From Arthrobacter sp. U41 (GTDB taxonomy: Bacteria > Actinomycetota > Actinomycetes > Actinomycetales > Micrococcaceae): a stretch of DNA of 64,000 bases. How positions within the stretch are numbered: the stretch's first letter is position 1; each line of letters opens with the position of its first letter. The notes under the pieces are model-generated. The model was not told where the DNA came from and ran no database searches. It was given only the letters and a program-made list of their open reading frames with translations. Below, one piece after another: positions 45,646 through 54,159 of this stretch. Position numbers and translations under genes: made by a program. The stretch lies in NCBI RefSeq assembly GCF_001750145.1, contig NZ_CP015733.1, positions 114,570-178,569 of the forward strand. Reading direction: 5' to 3'.

Positions 45646-46538
45646 TATTCCTGGTGGGTGTTACTTGGTGTTGACGGTGATCTTGGCGATGCCGACGAGC
45701 ATGTCGGCTTTCACGGCGTCGGTGTTGAAAGTCTTGTTCAGCAGGCCGGCGGCGGTGTCGGAGATCAGCACGCGGGTGCCTTCCAGGACCGCGGTGTCAC
45801 CGGCGGCCTGCAGGGGCTTCAGGGTGGAGCCGTCGAGGTTGAAGATGTAGGCCTGCTTCACGGCGGTCTTGCCGTTGACCGCGACATCACCGTAGAGCTT
45901 GGAAGTGCCCGGGTCGATGGTGAAGTTGGTCAGGTCGACCTTCGTGTCCCCGGCGGTGAGGGAGAACCCGGAATCGGCGTGGCTGATCAGGCCCTGAACG
46001 AACGGGCGGTAGTCCTTGGCCGGGTCGTAGTAATCGACCTTGCCGCCGGTGATCGGGAAGATCAGCGAACCGTCGGTCAGTGCGGCGGTGCCGACCGTGC
46101 CCGGAGTCAGCTTCAGCGTCTCCAGTGCCTTCGCGAAGGACGCATCAAGCTTCACCGCGGTCGACACACCGGTCAGCGCCGGGATCGAAGCCAGCGGTTT
46201 GGGCTTTTCAGCCGCAGCCGAGGTGGACGCCGAGGCCGAAGTGGCCGGGGCGGAGGATGCGGTGTTCGCCGGGCTGCAGGCTGCCAGGGAGAACATGAGC
46301 GAACCGGCAGCGGCAACGCCGAGGAAAGTCTTGAGAGATGTACGCATGGCAGTACTCCTTGAAAAGGGTTCAATGGGATGTTCCCGTTCCCGCGGCCGTG
46401 AAACACGGCCTGACACGTTCCGGCGGGTCCGGCTTGGTCTGTCAGGAGTACTTCGGGAACACCCCCCGCCCCGGATGGGCCACCCCCCCAACCGACACCA
46501 ACCCGTTACACAACCACACCCAAGGGAACAGCCAACGC
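45646..46538 (-). repeat. 893-bp inverted repeat, right copy
   Basis: The reverse complement of 37121-38013, in full length and with no difference found in the segments compared. With the left copy it forms an inverted pair able to recombine and flip the enclosed 7.6 kb. Confidence 0.93.
45661..46347 (-). CDS. Secreted lipoprotein of unknown function, copy 2
   Basis: Identical 228-residue product to the plus-strand gene at 37312-37998 (lipobox LAAC, beta-rich domain) and with the same upstream region, including ribosome binding site and any promoter. Its 3' end points toward the glycosyltransferase operon, which is also on the minus strand; a terminator lies between them. Retaining two identical copies suggests gene conversion or recent duplication. 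Confidence 0.75.
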   Translation of the reverse strand: MRTSLKTFLGVAAAGSLMFSLAACSPANTASSAPATSASASTSAAAEKPKPLASIPALTGVSTAVKLDASFAKALETLKLTPGTVGTAALTDGSLIFPITGGKVDYYDPAKDYRPFVQGLISHADSGFSLTAGDTKVDLTNFTIDPGTSKLYGDVAVNGKTAVKQAYIFNLDGSTLKPLQAAGDTAVLEGTRVLISDTAAGLLNKTFNTDAVKADMLVGIAKITVNTK

Positions 46539-46719
46539 CCGGGTTGGGGTGGGTTGTGAAAAAGTGAAATATCCAACGCTAGCGTGAGTTCTCGGCCTCG
46601 GATGGAGGGGCTTTAGGCCATTTGCCAGGGGATGTGGCGGCCTGTGGGACTGTCCCGCTTCTTAGGTTCTCTCGGGGTCCGGCGGGACTCCGGCAAGGAG
46701 CAGACCTAGTTTGTGAATG

Positions 46720-46984
46720 TCAGGCGTCGTCGATCGCCACTCCGACGTGGGCCACAGGTGGGGTCCTAGTGATTACACCCGTCGGAGTGTGGCCGGTTGA
46801 GCCGGGGCGTGGGCTCGGTCCCTGGTGGCGGTGGCCGGGGTCGGTGAAGAGCTCGGCGATGAATGCCACCTTGGATTTTTCGTCCCCCAACGTCGTGTCA
46901 GTGGTGATGATGGCGGCAGTGAGGCGCCCGTCCGGGGTGGCGGTTACCAGGGACGCTTCGGCGACGGGGCCGGAATTTGTCAAA
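46720..46984 (-). pseudogene. GNAT acetyltransferase, C-terminal fragment
   Basis: A reading frame running out of the adjoining IS3 element contains SGPVAEASLVTATPDGRLTA and VAFIAELFTDPGHRHQG, which match the central strands and the acetyl-CoA loop (normally R/Q-x-x-G-x-A/G) of a GNAT. The following C-terminal part is lost. It is the distal piece of the gene whose start lies at 53499 and middle at 48612-48740. Confidence 0.6.
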
Positions 46985-48060
46985 TCAAATGAGACGTAGT
47001 GGTTGTTGTAAATGCACCGAGGGCGCGGCTCTTTTTGCCGGGTCGTTGATCGCCGCCTTCAGCGGCAGCGGAGGTGCGGCAGGACGGCGGACAAACCGCT
47101 CGGGATGCGCGCCGTACGCCCGGTCCAGGGTGTGCTGGCGTTGTTCACGCACGTCCTCGGCTGTGCCGTAGTGCACGCTGGCCGGGGTGTGATAGCCGAT
47201 CCCGGAATGCCTGTGCTCGTGGTTGTAGTAGGCGGTGAATCCTTCCATCCAGGTCCTGGCCTCGTTCACGGAGTCGAACCGTTCCGGGTAGTCAGAGGTG
47301 TATTTCATGGTCTTGAATTGGGCCTCGCTGAACGGATTGTCATTCGATGTATGGGCTCGGGAATGCGACCTGGTGATATCCATGTCCACCAGCATCGAGG
47401 CAAGGGCTTTGGACGTCATCGCCGCCCCACCATCGGCGTGCAGGTACCCCGGAGGGTTACCACCGGTCTCGGCGACAATCTCCTGCACGAGGTCCGCGGC
47501 CAGCTGGCCGTCCTCGATACGCTCGATGCGCCAGCCCACCACGTAACGGGAAAAAATATCCAGCACCACGTAGGCGTGATACCAGATTCCCTTCGCCGGG
47601 CCACGCATCTTCGTTATATCCCAGGACCACACTTCGCACGGTTTTGTGGCCATGAGCTCCGGAATCACCTTGGTCGGATGAGTGGCTTGCCGTCGGCGTT
47701 CCCCGCCCATCTTCGCGTCCGCCAGCACGCGATACATGGTGCGCTGCGAACACCAGTACCGCCCCTCGTCCAGCTCACGGACATAGACCTGGGTCGGTGA
47801 AAGGTTCGCGTAGTCTTGGCGGTTGAGCACCGACAGGATCTCGGCACGCTCGGCCGGCGAGAGCTCCGCCGGGTGCTGGGCCTTGGGCCAGGGCCCGTGC
47901 ATCCGGGGCTTGGGCGCGGCCTGCCGGTGATGGGTGGCCCGGGAGCGGCCCACCAGCCTGCAGGCCCTCACCACCCCGAGGTGCCCGGTCAGTTCCGTTG
48001 CGGTTGCTGATTGCCACGACTGGTGTGCGGTGCTGGTGATTGCGCGTTCTTCGATGAGAG
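46985..48060 (-). CDS. IS3-family transposase OrfB
   Basis: The catalytic half of the IS3 transposase. The HTH_21/rve layout is visible with DDE residues in EVWSWDITKMRGP, YLHADGGAAMTS and NPFSEAQFKTMKY, ending HLQQPLRLI. It lies in another frame from orfA, overlaps its end, and is presumably made as an OrfAB fusion by a frameshift. The start given is approximate; the frame is open further upstream. Confidence 0.85.
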
Positions 48061-48492
48061 AGCTTCCAAGAACGCGACTCCTTTTCCCAAGGTATCCAGG
48101 GCGGCATCCGAGGAAGCCAACTTCCCGCGGGTCCGCTCGTGTGCGGCCCGCTCCGCGACCAGGTCCTTGGTCAGCTGGGCGATCTGGGCCTGCTCGTCCG
48201 TGTTCTTCGGCCGGCCCCGGCGTGCCGCCGGCTTCGCGAGCCTGCCCGCATCGAACGCGGCCCGCCATTCCTGGATATGGGAATCGTAGAGCCGTTCGCG
48301 GCGTAGCACTGCGCCCTTGGAACCGTTCGGTGCCGCATCGTATTCCTGGACGATCGCGCGTTTGAACTCGGCGGTAAAGGTCCTGCGTGCCGACCGGTTG
48401 GAACGCGGGCCCTGCTCCGCTGATCCTTGGTCCTGGCTGGCTATTTCTTCCGGTACGGGCTGTCCAGTCCCTGCTGGTGTGGATGTATTCAT
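47989..48492 (-). CDS. IS3-family transposase OrfA
   Basis: A 167-residue helix-turn-helix protein: RRTFTAEFKRAIVQEYD near residue 36, then an alpha-helical region with a leucine-zipper-like stretch. ATG 48492 has aggaggg upstream. It binds the element's ends and regulates transposition. Confidence 0.82.
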   Translation of the reverse strand: MNTSTPAGTGQPVPEEIASQDQGSAEQGPRSNRSARRTFTAEFKRAIVQEYDAAPNGSKGAVLRRERLYDSHIQEWRAAFDAGRLAKPAARRGRPKNTDEQAQIAQLTKDLVAERAAHERTRGKLASSDAALDTLGKGVAFLEALSSKNAQSPAPHTSRGNQQPQRN

Positions 48493-48540
48493 GGTGAAGT
48501 TTCCCTCCTGCCTCCAGCCTCTATTCTCGTTCAAGAAGCG

Positions 48541-48740
48541 GTCTCTAACGAGTCTGGCCGATAGGGGGCGGCCGTGGATGCCATCGAAGAGGTCACCGAT
48601 CCATCCGGGGGTTTCCGCCGAGCAGGTGCGCGGGGCCGTCGGCATAAGCGTGCCGGTACATCCGGGTGAGTTCGGGAAGATCCCTGGCCTCTATGGGCCG
48701 GACGGGGATTATCGCCGGCCTGCTGTTCTGCGGCCCGGTC
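48541..48740 (-). pseudogene. GNAT acetyltransferase, N-terminal/middle fragment
   Basis: On the minus strand from 48740 the frame reads IIPVRPIEARDLPELTRMYR and HAYADGPAHLLGG, the typical opening of a GNAT. A one-base change of frame then leads to IGDLFDGIHGRPLSARL, where the first IS3 element begins. It is separated from its own start codon (53499) by the second IS3 element. Confidence 0.62.
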
Positions 48741-48786
48741 TGAGGTGTACTACTGATGTGAGACACAGTTTGAAAGGATTGTGCCC

Positions 48787-49077
48787 ATGTCTTCCCGTCC
48801 CACTTATTCCGATGAGTTCAAGGCCGATGCCGTGCATCTCGTCATTTCCTCTGGCCGCTCGCCCGCTTCAGTTGCCCCCGAGCTGGGGATCTCCGTGACC
48901 GCGCTGAAGCGGTGGGTCCAGCTGCATCGAGAAGGAGAGGCCGGGTCCGGCGGCAAGCCTGATGATCCGGTGGATCCCGCGAAATACAAGGCGTTGGAGG
49001 CACGGCTGCGGGAGCTGGAAAGGGAGAATGATTTCCTGAAAAAAGTTTCGGCGTTCTTCGCCAAAGAACAACGGTAG
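48787..49077 (+). CDS. IS3-family transposase OrfA (second element)
   Basis: A 96-residue protein with helix-turn-helix YSDEFKADAVHLVISSGRSP and SVTALKRWVQ, and a C-terminal leucine-zipper-like helix (ALEARLRELERENDFLKKV). A run of six A and G at 49039-49045 is a classical -1 slippery site, and orfB is in the -1 frame, so an OrfAB fusion is expected. Confidence 0.9.
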   Translation: MSSRPTYSDEFKADAVHLVISSGRSPASVAPELGISVTALKRWVQLHREGEAGSGGKPDDPVDPAKYKALEARLRELERENDFLKKVSAFFAKEQR

Positions 49078-49657
49078 AGGACCTCTACCGGCTTGTTCAG
49101 GAGAAGAACGCCGAATTCCCTGTCACCTGGATGTGCGCCCGGCTGGGCATTCCGCGGGCCTCGTATTACCGCTGGCTGGACCACGAAGAATCACCGACGA
49201 CTGCCCGGCACCGGGAGCTGACTGGACTGGTCAAGGCGATGTTCGATTCCTCCGACGGGATCTTCGGCCATCGCATGGTCCACACCAAACTCGCCGCCAC
49301 GGGTGTGGAGGTTTCCGTGGGGACGGTCGCTGCCATCATGGCCGAGAACGGCTGGGCGGCCAAGCGGATGCGCGCCTTCAAACGTACGACCATCCCCTCG
49401 GACCCGGACAAGGTTTTTGCCGATCTCATCGGCCGGGACTTCACCTCCGATACCCCCGGAACGAAGCTCGTCGGGGATATTACCTACCTGCGCACCGGCG
49501 AGGGCTGGTTGTATCTGGCCACCGTCATCGACCTGTGCACCCGCATGATCGTTGGCTGGGCGATGGCCGACCACATGCGCGCCTCCCTCGTCACGGGCGC
49601 GCTGGCGATGGCCAGGGACCGAGGACACCTGGCCCCGGATGCGATTTTCCACAGCGA
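49078..49657 (+). pseudogene. IS3 OrfB, first part, interrupted by RIT element
   Basis: The -1 frame continuing from orfA: MCARLGIPRASYYRWLD, GHRMVHTKLAATGVEVSVG and the catalytic GDITYLRTGEGWLYLATVID, up to IFHSD, where the RIT element begins at 49658. Without the insertion the next codons would be RGTQYTSREM from 53110 onward. Confidence 0.9.
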
Positions 49658-49743
49658 TTATGCCGAGAAAACCGTTAAGCCGAGGTTGCGGCTTCTGCCC
49701 TTGTGATTCCTGGGTCACTGACCCGTTCCTCGGCTTAATGTTT
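49652..49743. repeat. RIT element terminal inverted repeat, left
   Basis: 92 bp that recur inverted at 52994-53085 with one mismatch. The repeat itself contains an internal inverted pair, ttaagccgagg and cctcggcttaa. The first six bases, cagcga, belong to the interrupted transposase gene. Confidence 0.93.
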
Positions 49744-49790
49744 CCGCCTAACCTGCCTTGTATCCATGCTCCTAGCAGAAGGACAAGGCA

Positions 49791-50993
49791 ATGGTTACGA
49801 CAGTCACGGCCATCGGAGATGTCGTTGTGGCCGCGTTGGAAGACGCCGGCTATATGCAGTCCACGATCGGCCAGGTTCGCAAGTCCATCAAATGGCTGGG
49901 TGTTCTGGCCAAGAAACAAGATGGCTTCTATACAAGCAAGCTGGGTGCGGAATTCGCCTCGATGACGACGAGCCCGCGGACCGGGCGGTACAGCGCCCAG
50001 CGCCATACCGATTACGGCCGCTTGGTGTGGTTATTTGACTCCTATGTGCTTACCGGCACCGTGGATCTTTCCATGAGGCCCCGGGGCAGGCAGAAGGAAA
50101 AGCCCAGCAGCCCGGAATTCTCCAAGCTACTGGTGTCGTGGTCCCAGGACATGGAGCAGCGTGGCCTCGCGCGTTCCACACAAGATTGTTTCGGCGGATT
50201 GGCCTGCGAGTATCTGATCTTCTTGGAGGCTTGCGGGATTTCCTCGTGGGATGACGCCGACGGATCCAGTGTCCTGGCATTTCTCGAGTCTCTTCGAAGC
50301 CGGTGGGCTGATTCGAGCATGTGGTCGGCGGTGGCCAGTTTCCGCCCGTTCCTGAAATTCACATCCCGCACGGATCTGCTCGATGCATTGGCACTGGTCC
50401 GGGCGAGACGGCACCACGAGATTGTTGCCTTGCTCGATTCCGGAGTTGAAGGAGAAGTTGTTGACGCCTGCCGGCAAGGATTGGTGTCCTCACGGGACGC
50501 GGCGATTGCGTTGCTCGCGTTGTCCACCGGTCTTCGTGCGTGCGATATCCGCGGCCTGCGGCTGGCGGACATCGACTGGCGGGGCGGCACGATCGGAATC
50601 GTGCAACAAAAGACCGGCAACCCACTGACCCTGCCGTTACCGCCACTGATCCTGGCCAAGCTTGGGCACTACGTGCTTGACGAGCGGCCGGTCTCCGCCG
50701 AGGAGGAAGTCTTCTTGAGGCTGAAGGCTCCGCATGTTGCCTTGGCTGACCATGCGGCGATTTACGTGGTTGTCAACAAGGTCTTTCATGCTTCCGGGGT
50801 GGCGGATGTGAAGGTTGGAACGCGTGCCCTTCGCTACAACGCGGCGTCCAAGCTGTTGCAGGCAGGCACCGCGTTGCCGACGATCTCGGCGATCCTCGGC
50901 CATGCCCACAGTGACTCGACCAATGTGTATCTGAGCGCGGATACCGAGCGGTTGCGCTCATGCGTCCTTCCGCTGCCGGAAGGGGCAGTGTGA
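49791..50993 (+). CDS. ritA: Tyrosine recombinase RitA
   Basis: A 400-residue tyrosine site-specific recombinase, first of three. The N-terminal SAM-like DNA-binding region is followed by the catalytic domain with Arg I in STGLRACDIRGLRLADID and ILGHAHSDSTNVYLS carrying the later His and the Tyr nucleophile. The second box reads RALRYNAAS, so the usual His of HxxR is Arg. The stop overlaps the next start by one base (TGATG). Confidence 0.9.
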   Translation: MVTTVTAIGDVVVAALEDAGYMQSTIGQVRKSIKWLGVLAKKQDGFYTSKLGAEFASMTTSPRTGRYSAQRHTDYGRLVWLFDSYVLTGTVDLSMRPRGRQKEKPSSPEFSKLLVSWSQDMEQRGLARSTQDCFGGLACEYLIFLEACGISSWDDADGSSVLAFLESLRSRWADSSMWSAVASFRPFLKFTSRTDLLDALALVRARRHHEIVALLDSGVEGEVVDACRQGLVSSRDAAIALLALSTGLRACDIRGLRLADIDWRGGTIGIVQQKTGNPLTLPLPPLILAKLGHYVLDERPVSAEEEVFLRLKAPHVALADHAAIYVVVNKVFHASGVADVKVGTRALRYNAASKLLQAGTALPTISAILGHAHSDSTNVYLSADTERLRSCVLPLPEGAV

Positions 50994-51952
50994 TGAGCAC
51001 GTATAAATTCACCAGCGTGTTCGCCCGGGAACTGACGCGGTATCTCGCCTTCAAACAGGGCATGGGCTGCTACGGCGATTCGCGCATCTGGTACTTGCGC
51101 AGTTTCGACACCTACTGCACGGAACACCAGGTGGCGTCTTTCGACCAGCAGGCCGTAGAAGGTTGGGTCATGTTCAAGAAGTCCTCCCAGCCGGGCTCCA
51201 GCCCGTCCTGGATGTCATACATCAGGGATTTCGGCCGTTGGATGCGGACCCACGACAACCCGGAAGCGTATGTGCTTGCCGAGTCCTGGAAGAGCGGCTT
51301 CTTCCGCTCCCAGCCCTACTTGTTGAGCCGCGAGGAAATCTCGTTGTTCTTCCAATCCGCTACCGAGCTGGAGACCACTTCGCCGTGGAAATGGCAGTCC
51401 GTCGCCTTTTTTGCGCTGATGCACTCGTGCGGGCTTCGGACCTGCGAAACCCGCAGGCTGCAACCCCGGGATGTTGACCTCGATAAAGGGGAGATCGATG
51501 TCCTGTGGTCCAAGGCCAACAGGAGCCGGCGCCTGCCAATCACGGGCCAGGTCATCGATGTCCTCGCAGACTGCGACCGGACATCCCGCAAGAGGTTCGG
51601 GCAACAACGTCCCGGGTTCTTCGTCTCCTCGACCGCAGCCCCGGTATCACCGGCATCGATCGGGGTCACGTTTAACCGAATCTGGGACCAAGCCGGGTTG
51701 CCACGGGCAGTTGGTGGCAGACAGCCTCACCCCTACTCCTTCCGCCACCATTTCGCCTACGCCAACATCGAACGATGGATGGCCGAAGGCACCGACGTCA
51801 ATGCGATGCTGCCCTACCTCGCCCGGTATATGGGGCATGCATCGCTGGACAGCACCTTCTACTACATCCACACATCACCGGACTTCATGGATGGCTACGC
51901 AGCACTCACCCACGACGGCCCAGGCGTGTTCCCCGAGGTGGGATTCGAATGA
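50993..51952 (+). CDS. ritB: Tyrosine recombinase RitB
   Basis: A 319-residue tyrosine recombinase. Arg I is in [19 protein letters not shown], box II in [14 protein letters not shown] and the nucleophile region is [19 protein letters not shown] 50993 follows the ritA stop with a one-base overlap. Second of the trio; all three are thought to act together in RIT movement. Confidence 0.9.
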   Translation: MSTYKFTSVFARELTRYLAFKQGMGCYGDSRIWYLRSFDTYCTEHQVASFDQQAVEGWVMFKKSSQPGSSPSWMSYIRDFGRWMRTHDNPEAYVLAESWKSGFFRSQPYLLSREEISLFFQSATELETTSPWKWQSVAFFALMHSCGLRTCETRRLQPRDVDLDKGEIDVLWSKANRSRRLPITGQVIDVLADCDRTSRKRFGQQRPGFFVSSTAAPVSPASIGVTFNRIWDQAGLPRAVGGRQPHPYSFRHHFAYANIERWMAEGTDVNAMLPYLARYMGHASLDSTFYYIHTSPDFMDGYAALTHDGPGVFPEVGFE

Positions 51953-52989
51953 AACGCACAACCCACGAACCGGCACCTGATTTCTGGGGTTACGCACGGA
52001 ACTACCTGCACGACTTCCTGCCCAACGTCAGGGAAATGGCGCCGCGCAGCATCGAGGCATACCGGATCAGTCTGGAAAGCTACCTCCATTACCTGGTCAC
52101 GGAGAAGCAGGTCCGCCGCCAGAACATCGGCTTTGATCACTTCGACCGGCAATTCCTCAAGGACTGGCTGGTATGGATGCGGCAAACCAAGAAATACCTG
52201 CCCGCAACCATCGGCCTGCGCCTGAGCGCCGTCAAGGCCTTCCTGAATTTCGCGTCCGCGGAAGACCTCACCCTGGTCGCTGTTTACCAGGCTGCCAAGA
52301 ACATCAAGGCACCAACCACACCGCGCAAACCCATCGAATACCTCCAAGAGAACGAGACGGCAGCGATTCTCGCCGCCTACGACGGCAACGACGTGAAGTC
52401 ACGCCGGAACCGCATGCTGCTCATCCTGCTCTACGACAGCGGTGCCCGCGTCGGCGAGATCACCGCGCTAACCATTGACGACCTGGCACTGACAAGACCG
52501 GCCCACCTGACCCTCACGGGCAAACGGGATAAGAGCCGCGTCGTCCCCTTGGGCGAGAAGACCGTGGAACACCTGAAGGTCTATCTCGACGAGTTCCACC
52601 CGCAACGCGCAAACCGGCCCGCGACGCGGCCCCTGTTTTATAGCTTCCACCGCGGTCAACCGATTGCCCCTTCCAGCGACACCGTTGCCGCGGTGCTCAA
52701 GAAAGCCGGGGACGTCGCCCGCGAATGGTGCCCTTCGGTCCCGGGCAATCTCCACTGCCACATGCTGCGGAAGACCAAGGCCATGGACCTCTATAAGCAA
52801 GGCATACCGTTGCCGATCATCATGCAGCTGCTCGGACACGAAAGCATGAGCACCACCTCGGCGTTCTACGCCTTCGCCACCCTCGACATGATGCGGGCAG
52901 CGATGAAAGCGGCCACCCCTGCAATCGGCGAAACGAGCACCGATGTGCTCAGCGACGATGAACTTCAACTGCTCTACTCACTGAAATAA
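51949..52989 (+). CDS. ritC: Tyrosine recombinase RitC
   Basis: A 346-residue tyrosine recombinase with a canonical catalytic set: Arg in [17 protein letters not shown], box [15 protein letters not shown] with the HxxR motif intact, and [16 protein letters not shown] with the Tyr. The N-terminal core-binding domain spans about residues 10-110. ATGA overlap with ritB. It ends just before the right inverted repeat. Confidence 0.92.
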   Translation: MKRTTHEPAPDFWGYARNYLHDFLPNVREMAPRSIEAYRISLESYLHYLVTEKQVRRQNIGFDHFDRQFLKDWLVWMRQTKKYLPATIGLRLSAVKAFLNFASAEDLTLVAVYQAAKNIKAPTTPRKPIEYLQENETAAILAAYDGNDVKSRRNRMLLILLYDSGARVGEITALTIDDLALTRPAHLTLTGKRDKSRVVPLGEKTVEHLKVYLDEFHPQRANRPATRPLFYSFHRGQPIAPSSDTVAAVLKKAGDVAREWCPSVPGNLHCHMLRKTKAMDLYKQGIPLPIIMQLLGHESMSTTSAFYAFATLDMMRAAMKAATPAIGETSTDVLSDDELQLLYSLK

Positions 52990-52993
52990 CACC

Positions 52994-53085
52994 AAACATT
53001 AAGCCGAGGAACGGGTCAGTGACCCAGGAATCACAAGAGCAGAAGCCGCAACCTCGGCTTAACGGTTTTCTCGGCATAATCGCTG
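52994..53085. repeat. RIT element terminal inverted repeat, right
   Basis: The reverse complement of 49652-49743 with one mismatch. It ends with tcgctg, the inverse of the target hexamer. Confidence 0.93.
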
Positions 53086-53111
53086 TTAAGCCGAATTCGG
53101 CTTAACAGCGA
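53080..53111. repeat. 32-bp perfect palindrome at the RIT right junction
   Basis: The arms are tcgctgttaagccgaa and its exact complement, centred in gaattc. It is formed by an inverted target hexamer, a 20-bp palindrome and the direct target hexamer. No equivalent lies at the left junction. Confidence 0.9.
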
Positions 53112-53421
53112 CCGCGGCACCCAATACACCTCCCGGGAAATGGGCGCCTGGTGCACCGGAAACGCTGTTCGCCAGTCGATGGGGGCCACCGGGGTGTGTT
53201 GGGATAATGCCGTCGCCGAGTCGGCGTTCTCATCCCTGAAGAACGAGTTCTACCACCACCACAGCTTCGCTACACGGCAGGACGCCCGCCGGGCAACCAT
53301 GCGCTACATCGAAGTTTTCTACAACCGCTGGCGCCCCCACACCAACAATGATGGGCTGCCGCCGGCCACAGCAATGGCCAACTTCAAGACCAAAATCCAG
53401 CCGCTACCCGCGGCCGCCTAA
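53112..53421 (+). pseudogene. IS3 OrfB, second part
   Basis: Continues the transposase after the RIT insertion: RGTQYTSREMGAWCTGNAV, then GVCWDNAVAESAFSSLKNEF with the final catalytic Glu and FYNRWRPHTNNDGLPPATAM. Separated from its first part by 3.4 kb, it is inactive unless the RIT element leaves cleanly. Confidence 0.88.
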
Positions 53422-53467
53422 CCCAAAAAGAAACCAACCGGCTGTCTCACATCCTTGACACACCTCA

Positions 53468-53499
53468 GTCAGTGCAACCGATGTGATCAATGGATTCAT
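53468..53499 (-). pseudogene. GNAT acetyltransferase, start fragment
   Basis: ATG 53499 on the minus strand opens MNPLITSVALT. Read across the second IS3 element (one copy of gtc kept) it continues GPQNSRPAIIPVRPIEARDL in frame into the fragment at 48740. A ggaggg lies ten bases upstream of the ATG. So the interrupted gene began here. Confidence 0.65.
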
Positions 53500-54159
53500 G
53501 ACAGCCCTGCCCTCCGTCATCCCGGTCGCGCACGGAAGAGACAGGGTCTCAGGGTCTTACGGGGAGTTAACCGCGATTTTTCCTGAGGTACGGTTTCTGG
53601 CGGTTCAGGGATGGCTGCCTGATTTCGTCGATTTTTGCATGTGGGTGCATCAAATTTCCGCTGACCGGCGGCAGCCGTGGTGGGGGTTCCACGGCCATCG
53701 TTTGTCGTTCTTGTTTCCTTATCTTCTGCTGGCTGCCGGACGCGCGCGGCTATGGCGGGCGCTGGGCCGCCGCGAGCCGGTTCAAAGCCTTGATTAGCAG
53801 GTCCGTTTAGGGGCTTTGGCCGGCGGGGTGGACGGTGAATCGGGCTCCTGCTCAGTTTCCCCGGCATGATGGCAGGGCAATGTGGATGTTCAACTCTTGT
53901 CAGAATCGGTACCCAGCTGCCGAAGGATTATGACATCCAAACGCTTACTTCCCGCAAACAATCCACCGCGGCCGCACGCCCGGCGTTGGCGGTACAGCCC
54001 GGCACCACCTCTCAGTCCACTGCCTTGGGTTTCTGGTAGAGGTTCTCGGCTGAGACCGCGTTGGCTGGCAGAGCCGGGCCTGCTACTCACCGGCGGCGTG
54101 GATCCATTTGCGGCAGCGCCGGTTCAGAGCGGCCTGCCGCCTGTTCCTGCACTGCAGGT
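53500..54159. other. Gap without a recognised gene
   Basis: Upstream of the broken GNAT gene and downstream of the AmiC-like gene. A plus-strand frame at 53483-53797 is open but has no ribosome binding site or family resemblance and overlaps the GNAT start. Nothing else was supported. Confidence 0.5.

Larger units (their letters stand above)
46985..48540 (-). mobile_element. IS3-family element (first)
   Basis: Encodes overlapping orfA and orfB transposase genes on the minus strand. Exact ends were not resolved: short gagac-containing sequences near 46990 and 48544 may be the terminal repeats, but no clear 3-bp duplication was found. It interrupts a GNAT gene, remnants of which lie on either side. 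Confidence 0.7.
49658..53105 (+). mobile_element. Recombinase-in-trio (RIT) element
   Basis: Three consecutive tyrosine recombinase genes overlapping by one and four bases, bounded by long inverted repeats: this is the defining layout of RIT elements. It is inserted in the orfB of an IS3 element. The target hexamer cagcga is found directly repeated at 49652-49657 and 53106-53111. The right end carries an additional inverted copy of the hexamer and a 20-bp palindrome (53086-53105). Confidence 0.9.
48741..53467 (+). mobile_element. IS3-family element (second), split by a RIT element
   Basis: Terminal inverted repeats of 25 bp (48741-48765 and 53443-53467) share tgaggtgt and atgtgagaca, and a perfect 3-bp target duplication gtc flanks them (48738-48740, 53468-53470), as expected for IS3. 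Inside are orfA and a split orfB. The RIT insertion at 49658-53105 adds 3.4 kb; removing it restores the frame. It was inserted in the start region of a GNAT gene. Confidence 0.92.

Noticed and set aside
53483..53797. A 104-codon plus-strand gene after the IS3 element
   Set aside because: It lacks a ribosome binding site and overlaps the reconstructed start of the GNAT gene on the other strand.
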